DNA of 64,000 nt from Tomocerus qinae (GCA_020055645.1 CM034547.1:47156409-47220408); one strand, 5' to 3'. Shown: positions 1 to 14,574, counted from the stretch's first letter. Translations and numbers: made by a program. Notes: generated from the sequence alone by a model not told the origin.

Positions 1-2024
1 ATAGGTTGGTAAAATTGCTTTATCTCTGACTGTGGTTATATATTAGAATTACAGTGAAAATGTTAATTTGTGGTAAAATAGATTTATACATACTCGTGCG
101 CTACTAAAAATGTCAATATTACCTTTTTGTTACATTTGGTGTTTTTACGTGTATTGATATTGACATTGAGTTCATCTTGTTGATCTAACTTCCTACAACC
201 CTAAAAACAACAACCTTTCAATATGTATACGTATCTAAATAAACCATCGAAAGTAACTATCACTATGTCATGTAGCATATCATTTCATTGGTAGAAAATT
301 GCATGGCACAAATCAAAGTCTATTCTGCCGGTACATTAGAGATCATATCATTTTGAAATCTGTTTTGTACAATTGCAATGAGTTTGAATAACAATAGATT
401 AAATACAAATGTCATACCGTATTTGTATTGGAATGATGTTTTTGTTGTTGTCCTTTTTGTGTGCTAATAATAGGTACGTAGCTGGAGAGTAGGGGCATAT
501 AATGCATTAAAACTAAATACGCAATTGCTTGTGCTCTACTGAACAGTACTGTCAATAAGATTGTTTTTGGTTGAGTTTGGAAAAGAGTCAAGTTGACTTT
601 GCTTTTTTTATTGACTTGGAAAACAAAGGAATGAGTTACAGTTATAAACATAGTACTGTTATTAATAAGTTGTATGATAAAAACAGGAGAGTATACAACG
701 CAATAGTATTGTAATACAGTAGTTAGTACGTAGGCATATGGCATATTACAATAATTAAATTAAAAGCTAGCCATTTAGTATACATGATAGGTTGCATGTG
801 GTTCAAGTCTGTGTGGCAACTGGTAATCTCATTTGCATATCAATAACTATACTTATTAGTATTTATGTCGTATAATATTATAGGAAATGCATATATGAAG
901 TAAATAGATATAGCTAGACCTACAGAATTGCGTTTTCAACCACATCAGAGTCGATTCATGGTGTATATAAATGCTCTCGATTTTAATAGTCTCAATCCAT
1001 TCAGCAGACAGAGACGAAAGGCGAACAACCATTTAAAGCACAGCAAACATTTAGACACATTTCACGAACACAAATCAAATTTTCTGAATCCTCTCACTCT
1101 CTTTTGTCCTTTTAACTTGTAGAGACTTAAGCATTCTCTTATCACATTTGAAAGTGTAACATTGTAATTGTGAAAGTGCTTTGAAACGAAAAAAACTGAT
1201 TTATTTTACAAACTTAAACTTGATCGTGAAATTCATATCTAAATTTAGATTGAAACTTGTATATGAATAACACGTAGGTTTTTGTAGGTAATTCTGGAGT
1301 ACGATGTAATTACAAAAGTTGTTAACAACTAATGTTTTTGATCAATCGTCAATTGTAGATTAAAACGAAAAGCATGTAACCACTTAGATATCGAGTAGTT
1401 TCTCGCTGGTATTTTGTTATTTATACCAATGCTTCTTCATCTCAAGTTCAGGTTCAAGTGATTTGTTTTTTTATTGATTTAGCGATTGATGCTACCGTTT
1501 GAGAATAGCAGACAGAAAGGCAGAGAGCCCATCCATAGTAGCCGTGATTGATATCTATAAAGACATTCTAGACTGACGGCACGATAAATAATAGCTATAC
1601 ATTACCATTAAAACCCTACTCCATCATCTTACGTCATAAATTCTTTATCGTGATAATATAATATTGATGTATCATCAGTTGGTACAAGTACAGCTTAAAA
1701 ACTCTTCCTCCCACACTCAATAGGTACAATGACTGCATTTTTTTGACTGAATGAAATGCTTTCAAGTTATCAAATGTATTGAAACGAAATAACATAACTC
1801 TCCAAGTTGTTATTCATATGTATGCCATTTGAAACTTTTTATCACAAAAAATTGGCATGTGCCTGCAGAACTGGAGTGAAAGTTCAACGAGTTGAAACTT
1901 TGTATAAATTCCAGTCGCTTCTCTAACTTGTTTGTATTCAGTAAAGTCATTTCATTACAGCAAGTACTGACATTAAAGATAAATCTCCATAAGTGATTTG
2001 CATCTGTGAATTGAAATCGACATA
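1..2024. other. Region upstream of AMPD
   Basis: AT-rich DNA with no recognisable gene. Short reading frames such as 412-744 (minus) and 928-1122 (plus) resemble nothing I know and have no splice or codon support. The end of the stretch should hold the AMPD 5' untranslated region and promoter, but I see no clear TATA box or initiator. An in-frame TGA at 2007-2009 lies just before the AMPD ATG. Confidence 0.6.
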
Positions 2025-5008
2025 ATGATCGCAGAAGACTATTTGACTCCCGATTTGGGAGTGAGAAAGGGAAATTATGAGAAAATTGGACAAGATGCCC
2101 CGGTAGACGTCTTGGTCGTAAAGTGGCTCAATGAACAATTAGATCGCGATAAAAATGCATTTTCGCAAAGCAGTAGCTCTAGCAGTGGCCACACAGATAG
2201 TTGTGAAGATGAACGTGAAACTGATTTAGAATCTTCTGGAAGCACCACCCATCCTACAACCGATTCCGCAAATGGCTTGGAAAATAATTCAGATAGTACA
2301 TCTCCAAAAATATCATCTCAGATTCAGCAGCTGTTGCTAAACGATGATTCTGCTCCTGTTCCAGAGGATGGTAAAATTTCAAATTTAGATAGACAATTTT
2401 CTAGCCTTTATATCAAAAATCTATACGATTAAGTATCTGTCTCAATCTCATTTGTTTCAATTGCTTTATTTATTGATGGAAATTCTTGAAACAGCAACCA
2501 AGAGTCAACTTATATTTAGTATTTCTGTAGTGTACTTAAACATGAACGTTTTACATAAAGCTAAGTAACTATCCCAATGTGGATGATTTCGTTAATAATT
2601 TGCTATTGAATACTAGTACTAATTCGAAGGTATAATACTTGCCAGCCCCAAGTAAATTGCGAATTGTAATAGTAGGTAAGAGTAGTCAATTTTTATGCAG
2701 TTAACAATGACGAGATATCAAATACGGAATATTCTTGTACCTATCGGTTTTATAATACGACAAATTGCCAGTCAAATTAATCCAGACTAGATATTTGTTT
2801 GTGTACAAGTACAAGCCTCAAAAAGCCACCATAAAATTATCTCTCATGTTATTTAAGTACATTGAGATTTAGGGCTTTATGTTTTTTAGTTTTGCCCTAC
2901 TTGACAAGTCTTTTAGTTGTGTATGGATTATGGGATATAAAATTTTATGGGTGAAATCGTTACTTCTCCACTCAGAATCATTCATTCTTAAAAAGTTCAG
3001 AAACTCCTCGCTAAATCTATAGTGGAGTCAAAATTCGATATAGGTAATATGTATATTGCCTTAGTTGAATTTTTTTATAATAAGTTAATGTTATCGTAAA
3101 GTATGCACATAATAACCTATCTAGCACTATGAATTTTAGACTCATAGCTAATTTGTGGCAATCTTTCAAAAATAACTTGTGCAATGCATGCGAAATCAAC
3201 ATCATGACTCGAAATGATGTTATTTTCGTGTCTTCATTGAGTCATCCGATGTAGTAAATGCATTATTTCTGCCACATTCTGTAGATAGCGGATATTGAAA
3301 CAGAGATAAGAGTCGACTAGAACAAGAAGTGGAGTTGAGTCGTTGAGTCTCATAGTTGTTGAGTTGAAGGATGATGAAATAGATGAAATGTTTTCATTCA
3401 TTTCCAAGAAGTGATTGATGCTCTTTAGTTATTTCACTTTCATTTTAGTACCTAACGATATAAACCATACAAGAAGAGCGACTGTTTAGAATGAGTGGTA
3501 TATCTGCCTATTGTAGGTTTGGTTCTATTTAAGCTATATTATGATTACAGTTAAATGTTAGCCTGGTTTTGTCATGGATGAGTGTCATAAAAGATTATCT
3601 TATCGTCCGATACATAGAAATATCATGTTCATTGGTAAACATTTGGAATGCACATGCAAATGGAAATAAAAATAGAATTTATGGGGACAAAAAGTGCTTA
3701 GTTAGAAATTAGTCAATTTTAGAACTTCCTAGTTGACTACTTCTACATGAATTAATGTCATATTTTTATTTTACAGGAAGTGAGAGTCCTACTTATGGCA
3801 GCCCAACGACTTTTCAAATCCCCAAAATTCGACACTCGCAGCTGGATGACACTTATGAAGAGATGGCTGGGACGATCCTTATGCAGGAATCTTCCCAAGG
3901 CCAAATTGCTAATGAAATATCAGCTCCATATGAAGTCCCGCAATTTCCCATTGAGCAGATTGAAACAAAATTAGCTCTTCAGAGACAATTGAGCATCAGG
4001 TTTGTTTGCTTCCTTTTCCAATTCAAACAAATATTAAGCAATGCTCCGCGAGATAAACAGCTACATAGATAGGGCAAAATGAGAAAAATATCACTACCAA
4101 CTGCAAATATTATGAAACGAACGAGATTTAAGTCATTATACGAACTATGCCTTCAAAAAATTGCAATATAACAGTTAGACAGAAGGTGAAGGTCGTAAAG
4201 CCGAAAAGTTAGACATAATTTTATCAGTTTTCTCCCTGTTTCTATGTCTGACGTGATGCTTTAGTAAGCCTTGTAAAAAACAAACGGATAACCCCAAGTA
4301 AGCCCTACTATTGCATGATCAATAAACAAATATTCACTTTATATGTTCGTATACATATATATTTATCGCTGTAATTTGCAATTTGCATTCTCACATTATT
4401 ATTAAGCCACATCTAGCAATTAGCAAGCCTTTCTCTACTTTCACTTTAGTTCTTGGTGCTTATCTATTAGCTGCAATTTCGCAATTTTTTATATTCTCTC
4501 TTAGAAAATGTTGATCACAAGTAAAAACACAAGATGTGGGTAAAGGGAATTAATTATTTCTGGAAATAATACTTTTGATTTCATTTGATAGACATCAAAA
4601 GAATTATGTCATTAACATTTACAAAAATTTACGTATCTATGAATGTCTTATTTACATACAATTGTTTCAAAGAAAAAGCATTTTGCGATGACAAAAAAAT
4701 TAAACCTCTTAAATTGAAACAAACGCAATATATGTATAAACCTAAAGTAGATAGAAAAACGATATAGTAGAATTATAAGACCCAATCAAAAACATTAATG
4801 CAAGTAGGCACAAATTGAAGCTTTCTCCACTTCTCTTTCTCATGCATTTTTAATATTTTGTCCTTTTGTCAGCCTGTAATGAATTGGACTGAACGCAATT
4901 ATTTTGGGTTGAGTATTGCAGTATATATAGTTTGGATAATTTGGTCAATTAGTACCAATTTACATTTACTTTTTAGACACCTAGGCTGAATTTAGGCAGC
5001 GGTACCTC

Positions 5009-5042
<34 letters not shown>

Positions 5043-8000
5043 GTACACATTGTTGCCAAATAACTTTCTTACCGGCGACACCGGCAACACATTCCACATA
5101 CCCATCTGATTGCCTTTATGACTTATATTATGTAGTATAATATATAATAAATTAATATAGATCTAGCCGTCCATATAATGCGGATATAATAAACCTAACC
5201 TAAATGAATTAAACAAATAAGGCGGGATCTGGGGAAAATTGCCATTCTATCAGATTTGAATATAACGAACATAACATAATAATTTTTTACTCATAATGAT
5301 AACTGTCGAATTTGTTTATTTCATTTATGTTATGTTTCATGTTTGTTATATCCGGAATATATGGACCGCCTGTTCAATTATATATTAAACTATAAGTGAT
5401 AAAGGCAATCAGATGGGCATGTGGAATGTGTCGCCGTTGTTGCCGTTGTTGCCGGTGTCGCCGGTGTCGCCGGTAAGAAAGTTATTTGGCAACAATGTGT
5501 ACTGGCAACACCGGCAACACCGGCAACGAGGTACCGCTGCCTAAATTCAGCCGACACCTATGTATATCATTTTTGTGCATTTATTATGTCAATGCGAATG
5601 AACTATATTGCATATGTATTGCATAGTACACGAAGTAAAATAATTGGCAAAATTAGTATTGCTGCAACTATAAATTGTGATACGATTAACACAGTTAGTA
5701 TAGCAAGTTTTTTATTTTGGATGGAAACAGGGCTAAAGACTTCGAAGCGCGTTCTCAACAGTATGAACCGTCTTTGGGAGCGACACCAGATGAAGGAGAT
5801 CACAAGACATTGGACGATAACGACTTTGTTCCTCATTTTCAGCGAGTATCTGTATCTGGGGAAGACACGTCCGGTGTAAGTTATTTACCTAAATAAATAC
5901 TCGTAATACTCGCGTAATAGTATAATAATATTCCAACATGTGACGTAAATGTATTTAGGTATTAATTTTATGGGTATATAATAAATAAAAAGGTGGGAGT
6001 TGAATCTCAGTCAGAGCGTCGACTGCAGGATACTAGTATGTCTATGACAAAAAGAGGTCAACGGGTTAGAATTTACATTTTTATCCATTCAGCCAAACTA
6101 ATCATTTAATTGTGTGCAGTAGGTTGAAAACTATGCACGTAGCAATTAATTAGATTTGTACTCACCTGTTCATTACGAGTGAGATTTTTTAAAAGTATAT
6201 CTTAAACTATTTTATAGACTGACTTATCTAAGTTTAGTCATGTCATGTAGAGTAGTTTCTTTTACTAAAAGATTTTGTCTCTGTACTGATGACATATTAT
6301 TTATTCGATTGTCGAATAATTTAGTCGTTTATTAAATCTTACTACTTCTATTATGTATTAGATTCTGTACACTAGTGGGAGAAAAACATAATTTGCCCTT
6401 TCGTAGGTGATCAATACATTTTTTTTAGTTTTTTCGTACTTACTTTGTCCTGTATAGTTTTTTAAATGTAAATACAGCAATCTACTTTCTGTCTGTGTAG
6501 ATACTGTACTATATTGACTCAACAGTACGTAACGAATGGCGCATTTTAAGTATAAAATTGTACTGTAGTAATTTAATAAGATTTTTTGTAGTATGATGAG
6601 ATAAATACGGTAGAATAGGTAATGTAATTGAAAATTCTTTGTATATCTGTAGATTTTCTTTAGATATTGGGTAGCTTTTCATACAAGCTTGAATAATCGA
6701 ACTATATTACTTAACATAATTTAATATCAAAGTTTACACAAGCAAATCTAATTGTACCAATTTCAATACACTTAAGGTGCCATATGAAGATCTGCTGCAT
6801 GCATCCAACTATCTTGTTAATGCACTTCGGCTCAGAGAAAATTACATGGCGAAATCCAGACAAAGTTTCCCCAATATTACTTCTCGTTTTCTCTCGGCCT
6901 TGGAAAAGGATAATAACGCAGCCCCTGCAAAAGAAATCCATCATGAAGACAGGAAAACGATTGATGGTATGAGAATAGAAATAAAGCATAGTAGTTTAGG
7001 GATATTAATAATTATTTGTATCTACTACATCATTAAAAGAATGAAAACTGGTGAGACTGTAGGAACAACATCAGAATATAATCCAGTTTTCATTTGACAA
7101 TTAAGTAACTGATTGTCTTCAGTAATTTTGGGTGCTGTACTAGTCCCATTTTTATCTTAAATCACACCTAATATCGATTGATTAAAATATTTCTGTATGA
7201 ATTCGAAATATTTAATCACGAAAAAGACAGAATCGTTCTATATTCAATGTAATATAGATACTTGTTCGCATGTTATGTAACTAGTGAAATTTTTTTCGTA
7301 AAGAGCAATATATTGAGTTGGAACAAAAGGTGATAGCAGTAACTCTAGCAAAAAGAAAGTTGAAAGAAAAGTGTGATCCTTCCCTGTTATCTTCCTATCC
7401 TTTACTGATGCTGTCAGAAGACTCTTCCGGGACAGATGGAAATGATGACGAAAAATTGATCTCAATTTACAACAATACAAAAATGGAACTAGTGGAAAGA
7501 GACCAGACTGTTTCTCAAATACTTTTAATGGCTACATCAAAAATTGAACTTCTCAGTGCAGAACTGACTGGAAGAAGACCCCAGTCGAAAACAAACTCTT
7601 TGTTTTCTCTGGCAATAAAGAAAGGGAAAAGAGATCAAAGCCATGGCAGAGTTTCAGTACCATTACCTGACACACCCCCTGGACCTGTGTCTGAAGAACC
7701 TTCTTTAGAAGATATAGAACCGTTGATTATAAACCAAGAAGTTATCTATCCTACTCCCGATGAAAACAGAGCATCAGCTAACCTTCCTAAGTTTCATCCA
7801 CACCATCATCATTCTTTCTGTAATTATTGTTCATCACTAATATCCTATTCTTTTATGCCTTCCTTTTCCTTTTCTAATGTTTGTTCCACTTTTGAATGAA
7901 TTGTGGTCATGTGTGGTTACATAAGTGGGCACATAAATAATCATTATTCCCGAATACATTGTGTAGCTTAGTACAGATTACAAATAGGTAAAAATAGGTA

Positions 8001-11000
8001 GGTACACATAGTAAATTGTAAAAGCATTTCCGTAATATTCTTGTAAATGATGTTTAAAATCGATTGATGGAATTTTCCACTGTTGGCTTGATATATGCTT
8101 GAAATTTCTTTTGCTTTCAAGGTAACCCAAAGGAGTCTTGTGGTAGTAAGACTGGCAATAAGAGGAAAGGTATCATGTGCATACCATAGTGTTGAATTAT
8201 TTTTTGGTTGAATGATGTCCCTTTTTTGGTTTTCAGTAGGCTTATTTACTAATTTCAGTAATTTGAAACATCCATTGTTATGTAATTATGTAAAATACCC
8301 AACAGCTGAGTGACAGCGGCTGAAATAGATTTGATTGGTTTGAATTTTTGGTTTTTGTTTTTGTCCTATGTTTGTAGTCAGTTTTTCTTACGTTTCATAA
8401 CTATGCTTAACCGTATACTATAATTATTTTTAGTTTACTTAGATATCACGTAACCTTTCAGTTTAGAAATCAACACAAATGTAACTTTACAAAGTACTAT
8501 AGACTTTCACACACAAATAAATGATTTGAAATCGAACACTGCCACTTTATGATCTAACATTAGATGCCTTGCTAACAAAAGCACTACACAATCAATAACA
8601 CACATACCTACTGTGCTGTCCTGGATAACAGAATACCTCATAGGAAAAGACAAATACCTCTAATATCCTATACCGTGTTCTCTGAATGTTATGCGGACTA
8701 CTAGAAAGCTAAAATTTCCATTTCACTGGAAATCCATACTACCCGCAAAGATATTGAAATGATACATCTTGGCTAAATAGTTTGTAAGACGAAACAAGCG
8801 AAAAATTGCACGAATTCCTATTTAGTTACATAGTAATCGTTGTAATGTATACCAATTGTAGTAGACGACAATTGCAAATTCACAAGTTTTGCTATGTTAT
8901 TTATTTTTACTTGTCAAGTTATGAGTGTTCCAATATGTGAGAGCTATTGTGATTTGTGGATTTTAATACCAAATTAAAGATAAATGCCTAATATGACTCT
9001 GTTCAATAATAGATCATCCAATTCATCCACCGTCTGGTAAAGAAAATCCATGGAACATCGAGTTTCAACCCAGTTCGGGATACATTCTCAAATTTAAAGA
9101 AGGAGTCTGCCAAGTATTTACAAACCAAGAGAGTTTTGATCAGAATAAAGCTATTGACTACCCTTTTCATGGACTACACGAATATATTCGTGATATGAAA
9201 ATCCTCTGTGTTATGATTGCTGACGGGCCTTTGTAAGTATCAATTATTTTTCTTTATCAATTGTTTTAAAAATCATTTTCTATGCAAGCTGTTTTATGTC
9301 ATATATTTTCGAAAATTTAGAAAATCGTTCTGCTTCAAACGCTTGAGTTATTTATTCTCAAAATATCAACTTCATGTTCTTCTAAACGAAGTTCAAGAAT
9401 TAACAGCCCAAAAAGATGTGGCTCATAGGGATTTCTATAATATTCGAAAGGTACGGATAAAAACTGATTTATTTATAAAGTATTTACATTTACATAGGTT
9501 ACATTTACATATTGTATATTAAATTTATCAATGGGTTTTAATAGGTTGATACACATATTCATGCCGCAAGCTGCATGAATCAAAAACACTTACTGCGGTT
9601 CATCAAGAAAACTTTGAAAAATCATGCAGATGAATATGTATGCAAACATGAAGATGGTAAACCAATGACTCTGAAGGAAGTATTTCAATCGATGAAGCTA
9701 ACTGCATATGACTTGACTGTGGATATGCTCGATGTTCATGCTGTAATAACTCATATTAGTTGTGATTATTAATTAGTATTTAGTTAAGTACAAAAAACTA
9801 ACTTTTCTACTTTTTCATCAGGATCGAAATACATTCCATCGTTTCGATAAATTCAATGCGAAGTATAATCCAATTGGCGAATCCCGTTTGAGAGAAGTTT
9901 TTCTCAAAACTGATAATTATAATGGAGGAAAATATTTCGCTCGAATTATTAAGGTGAATTGAATTAAATATGATTTTTTCTGATTTCAAATTAATCTTGT
10001 AATTCAATTCATCAATTATTGCATTCATAGGAAGTGATGTCTGACTTTGACGAGAGCAAATATCAAAATGCTGAACTGAGATTATCAATTTATGGGCGAA
10101 GTCGAGATGAATGGGATAAACTAGCCAAATGGGCTATAACAAATCATGTTTATTCAGATAACGTTCGTTGGCTCATTCAAGTTCCTCGTCTTTAGTATGT
10201 TCAATTTAAAACATTCATGTTCAATCTTTTTCTCAACTTTCAGGCAATAATTAAACTATTTATTATTTTTCAGCGATATCTACAAGGTTAAGAACCTTAT
10301 TAGCAATTTCCAAGAAATTTTGGAGAATATTTTCATGCCAATATTTGAAGCGACCAACGATCCGAATAGCCACCCGGAGCTCCATCGGTTCCTTCAATAT
10401 GTAGGTTGATACAATTGCACATATTTATTCTTTTTGTCTAATCTAATTGTCATAATTGCATTTATTTGTCGGAAATTTTCTCAGGTGATTGGTTTCGATT
10501 CTGTGGATGATGAGAGTAAGCCGGAGGATCCATTATTTGATCATAATGTTGCTACTCCTGATAAGTGGGTCGATAAAGAAAATCCTCCGTACAGTTACTA
10601 CCTGTACTATATGTTTAGCAATATGGCAGTATTGAACCATTTTAGAAGGTATAATTTTGATAGAAATTCCTTTCAATATTTTGATAAATGCAATAATTTT
10701 TAAATAATAAATTTCTAATAAAAAAATTGTTAGGGAGAGGGGCCTTAATACTTTCGTTTTACGCCCCCATTGCGGCGAAGCTGGACCTGTCCAGCATTTG
10801 GTGTCAGCTTATCTTCTGGCAGAGAATATCTCTCACGGTTTAATGCTTCGCAAGGTGAATCAATGTTTATTGCTTTGCATAGAATCCTTCTTTATATTTG
10901 GTTACTGAAGACAAATTTTTATTCTAGGTGCCCGTACTGCAATATTTATACTACTTGAGCCAAATTGGTATTGCGATGTCTCCTCTGAGCAATAATTCTT

Positions 11001-11683
11001 TGTTTCTGAACTACAACCGAAATCCATTACCCGAATACCTAGCCCGAGGGTTGTGTATCAGTCTGTCGACTGATGACCCATTGCAGTTTCATTTTACAAA
11101 GGAACCCTTAATGGAAGAGTATAGTATTGCGGCACAAGTGTGGAAGTTGAGCGCATGTGATATGTGTGAATTGTCAAGGAACAGTGTGATTATGAGCGGA
11201 TTTCCCCACAAGGTAAAGGTTAGAACAATAGCTCAGAAAAAGAGCCGGATTACTTATTCCGCATTTCTCGTAATGTTTTCTGTCAAAATTTTATTCTATA
11301 GTGAAAAAGCTATATTTGAAGCACTGCTCAATAGCTAATGCTAACTTAACTTTTATTAATTGCAATCAGTAGTGCTATATTTAAAAAATAAAAACAATTA
11401 AAATTTAACGCACAACATTTAAAAGCAAATTAGTTGTTTGCTTGGTCCGGTCCACGCGTTTACGTATTATGCATTTCAAATTTAAATGGATATTTGAATA
11501 ATGTCAACTCTTTTCTCAACTGTGTAGGTGAAGCAATACTGGTTGGGACCAAACTACACAAGGGACGGGGTCGCTGGCAATGACATCAGCCGAACCAATG
11601 TGCCAGATATTCGAGTGGCCTATCGACACGAGACTATGGTTGAAGAGTTGGCTAATATCTTCAAGGTGGTAGAGATTAAATGA
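2025..11683 (+). CDS. AMPD: AMP deaminase (AMPD), complete, 14 exons
   Basis: Cytosolic enzyme that converts AMP to IMP and ammonia, controlling the adenylate pool and feeding the purine nucleotide cycle. Exons: 2025-2370, 3777-3999, 5731-5875, 6777-6966, 9013-9232, 9321-9450, 9545-9742, 9822-9953, 10031-10194, 10274-10400, 10485-10648, 10734-10854, 10928-11212, 11528-11683. They sum to 2601 nt with every phase agreeing and GT-AG at each junction, giving 866 aa, a normal family length. The N-terminal ~190 residues are Ser/Asp-rich and variable, but end in the conserved [13 protein letters not shown] block. The catalytic TIM barrel shows the metal-binding THIH (His422, His424), HCGEAGP (His692) and the SLSTDDP signature (765-771). 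The start is the first ATG after an in-frame stop at 2007. Two extra exons in intron 4 could create isoforms. The identity is sure; the first exon rests only on phase and splice logic. Confidence 0.95.
4984..5552. mobile_element. Foldback element 1, in AMPD intron 2
   Basis: A 569-bp palindrome. The left end GGCTGAATTTAGGCAGCGG is repeated inverted at the right end, and pairing continues almost to the centre. Subterminal DNA carries tandem GTTGCC / GGCAAC units (GTTGTTGCC motifs). It is flanked by the perfect 8-bp duplication GACACCTA at 4976-4983 and 5553-5560. It has no coding capacity, so it is non-autonomous. The 8-bp duplication fits hAT-like or classical foldback elements; the superfamily is uncertain. 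It ends 178 bp before AMPD exon 3. Confidence 0.9.
7304..7829 (+). other. Candidate long alternative exon or embedded ORF in AMPD intron 4
   Basis: An open frame of nearly 200 codons runs from an acceptor-like site (AAAG before 7304) to a stop near 7897. It has no ATG near its start, so it is more likely an exon than a free gene. The peptide looks coding: a coiled-coil-like beginning ([11 protein letters not shown]), an acidic Ser-rich patch, a second helical segment ([12 protein letters not shown]) and a Pro/Glu-rich tail. An acceptor at 7304 and a weak donor after 7829 would both be phase 1, so it could sit in frame between AMPD exons 4 and 5. I do not recognise the sequence; it might also be an exon from an unrelated nested gene or a retrocopy fragment. 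Confidence 0.35.
8122..8169 (+). other. AMPD: Candidate 48-nt cassette exon of AMPD
   Basis: The stretch follows an acceptor with a pyrimidine-rich tract (TTGCTTTCAAG) and precedes a GTATCA donor. It is 48 nt long, phase 1 at both ends, and has no stop. Inserted between exons 4 and 5 it adds [16 protein letters not shown], a basic 16-residue segment, in the linker before the conserved HPIHPP motif, where AMPD paralogues vary. Inference from splice sites only. Confidence 0.4.
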
Positions 11684-14521
11684 GAGAAAGTGGTCAAATT
11701 TAATTTTGTAAACGTTACCAAACGTTGCAATATAGTTCATAAAAATACCACTCACTCAGCTTTTCTTCCTTACAGTAGTATAAAGTCAATTTAAGATATA
11801 TACTTGAACGAGAAATCTGTGAATACATCGATCTTGTATAGTTGTAGATAATTTAGTTGACATGTGGTTAGGACTTTGCTATTTTTTGATAGTCGAAAAT
11901 TGTTATTGTGCTAAAAAATAAATTTGCGAAGAATGTCAGGATTTAAATATTGCATGTATAAATTGATTTTAAGGGTATTATCTCAAATAGGAGAATCGCA
12001 AGGGGATTTAAATCGAAATTCTATTTTTATGAGTCTCGATAATAATTGATTGGACTGGCAGTTTGTAATGTACTCCCCGAGTTTTAGAACTTTTAAATTA
12101 ATTTTCATTAACCACATTTACACTTTACTAAATGTAGCAAGTCTTTGTGAGTCCCTGATTTGGTAAACTAGGTAGTGTTTTTTTAACATATTTCGCAGTC
12201 TTTTACACCGCAATTATTTATTTAGTTGACTACACACGGACAGGTAAAAATTAACGTACGTAAATTAATAACAAACTACTAAGTGCAATTGTGTTAATAC
12301 ATTTTGTAAGCATGATATCAGGCTAATAAATGACGAAACTGAAAATCTAAACGTTTCTAAAAATACCAAACTGTAGTGCCAAAATCTCAATCTTTTGTAT
12401 ATAGGTATAAGGCATGTAAAACGAAGAAGAATATTTAAAATTATGTGTAATACCATACCCATGTTAAGGGAAATAACATTTTGGATATTTTTTGCTGTAT
12501 ATATGTAGATACACATGTACGTGAACTTTTATTAGATTGTAGTATTACGATAATTTTACCGATTCTTTTGTGACAATTATTGTTTTTTAAACTTTGTACA
12601 GAGTACAGAAGTAAATAGTTGATAGTAATAGACATAATAATGATAAGTATTATAAGGATTAGGTTTGATTTGTGTATGACTCGATTTATTTATGATTTGT
12701 CTGTTTAGGCACCCTTTAATATTGATTGCAGTGCTTTATTATAGTACTAGCTAAATAAAGATGGTCTATGTCCCATCTATAGACGACGATTTTACAAGTA
12801 ATTGTTAAGATACTTTTAACATTAGAAAGATAATTATTTAATGGTTTAATCCAAGAATGAGAAAGGGTAAATCAAACTTATCTTGAGTGCTTCCTCTTGT
12901 TTTCCTGTACATGATAAAATAACACAATAGCAGGGTGTCTTAAGTTTTAGAGAAATCTGTACGTAAATCCGAAAAAAATCTACCAATAATATTATAAACT
13001 CACTGTAGATCGTTAAATTAGCCTATATATTACAGTGTGACATAACGTATGATACGATTTTAAATGCAATGTTAAAAATATACTTGCATGTAAATGACAC
13101 ATAGCCATGTAAATAACCCATGACAATATGGATATAAAAAGTAGCTGGGCTAAGTTCGTAAGTCGATATGGTTAGTCAAAAGGCAATGGTGGAGATGACA
13201 AATTCCAATGTACATGTTGTGCATAGGGCTAACTCATTAGCGACAAAGTAATAGCAACATTGACTTGCCAAATGTTTTTGCATGAATTACCAAACCTTAA
13301 ATCTCATGTACCTAATAAGACTATACATACATTTGAAAAAGGTACATAAATTACCATATACACAGGATAAGTAGCTTGAAAATTTTTTTACGCATATAAT
13401 TTGAAAATAATTATCTGTAGTAAATAAAATATTCAAGTTCACTTGAATTACGACTTGTAGCTTCTTTGGTAAAATAAGATTACGAGAATTGTGAAATATC
13501 TGTGAGAGCAGAAAGTAAAGATTTTGAGTGAAACGGGGTAAATCAGTGATATATTACGAAAGCGTTATAATACTATATCTTAGCCAACCGCATTATGAGT
13601 ATCATTGGTAAAGAAATGATTAGTACGGAGAACAGAATGCACTTTTAATGTAAATTCTATCCAAAATGACGGGACCTGCCAGATTTAGGAGATACTGCAA
13701 ATGTGAAAGGTACTAATAATATTATGATAAAGTAATTTATAGACTAAATCAGAAGTCACAATTGTCGACTACTTATAATGTTAAAAATGAAGTCTCCTAA
13801 TTCATTAACCAGACACCTTTGAATGAAGACATATTACACAGATTGCATTTGATTGCAAAATTCAAGATACGCAATAGAAGTAACAGAATTATGAAGTTTC
13901 AGCAATACTTCTTGACTGTGTGTGTGTGATGTTAAAAGCGTAATAAGATTTGAGCGTTTTTGTCGTTTAAAAATCTATAAATTGGAAAGGAATGTAACCA
14001 TAATTAATATTGAACTATTAAAGAAATAATGATAGTTTATAATTGTAATAGTATGATTATGAGTTCTTATTCTTAGACAAGTTTGTGCCATAAATTACTG
14101 AGAAATTAATTTTGTTGGGTATATTACGTTATGCACATCTTAATGGGATAATTTTACATAAATATCTCTACTCTAAACTACATGGGTCACTGAAAGGTCT
14201 ACTATGTAAACGAGTATCGGCAACCAAGTTTTTGGATATATTTAGACAATAGTCAATTTCCTTTTCCAAATCTTATTGATTACAACAGACGAAGACGAAA
14301 CATTTAGGAAACATAACATTTCAAATGGCAAATGTCGAAACAATAATGTTTAAAAAAGTTCTCAAGTGATGTTGTCTAGTATGTATGAAAATCATTGTTA
14401 TTAAAATATTGATTGCTTACAAAACAAACACTTAATAGCAGTTAAAATGCAGTTCCTGTCTATCCAATGGATCAATATGTATAAAAGTGGTTTACCGACT
14501 TGTATTGAACCATCGAATGTG

Positions 14522-14533
14522 AATAAAATAAAA
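14522..14533 (+). terminator. AMPD: Candidate AMPD polyadenylation signal
   Basis: Two overlapping copies of AATAAA/AATAAAA on the plus strand, 2.8 kb after the AMPD stop. Other AATAAA motifs occur earlier (for example near 12754), so the real site is uncertain. Confidence 0.3.
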
Positions 14534-14574
14534 ATCGACGAGATATTTTAGCTGACGGAACCAGCAATTGCTTG

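Noticed and set aside
412-744. 110-codon minus-strand ORF upstream of AMPD
   Set aside because: Low-complexity hydrophobic translation of AT-rich DNA with no domain, splice or promoter support.
5421-5879. 152-codon plus-strand ORF
   Set aside because: It runs from the right arm of foldback element 1 into AMPD exon 3 in the wrong frame; the exon reads correctly in another frame with matching splice phases.
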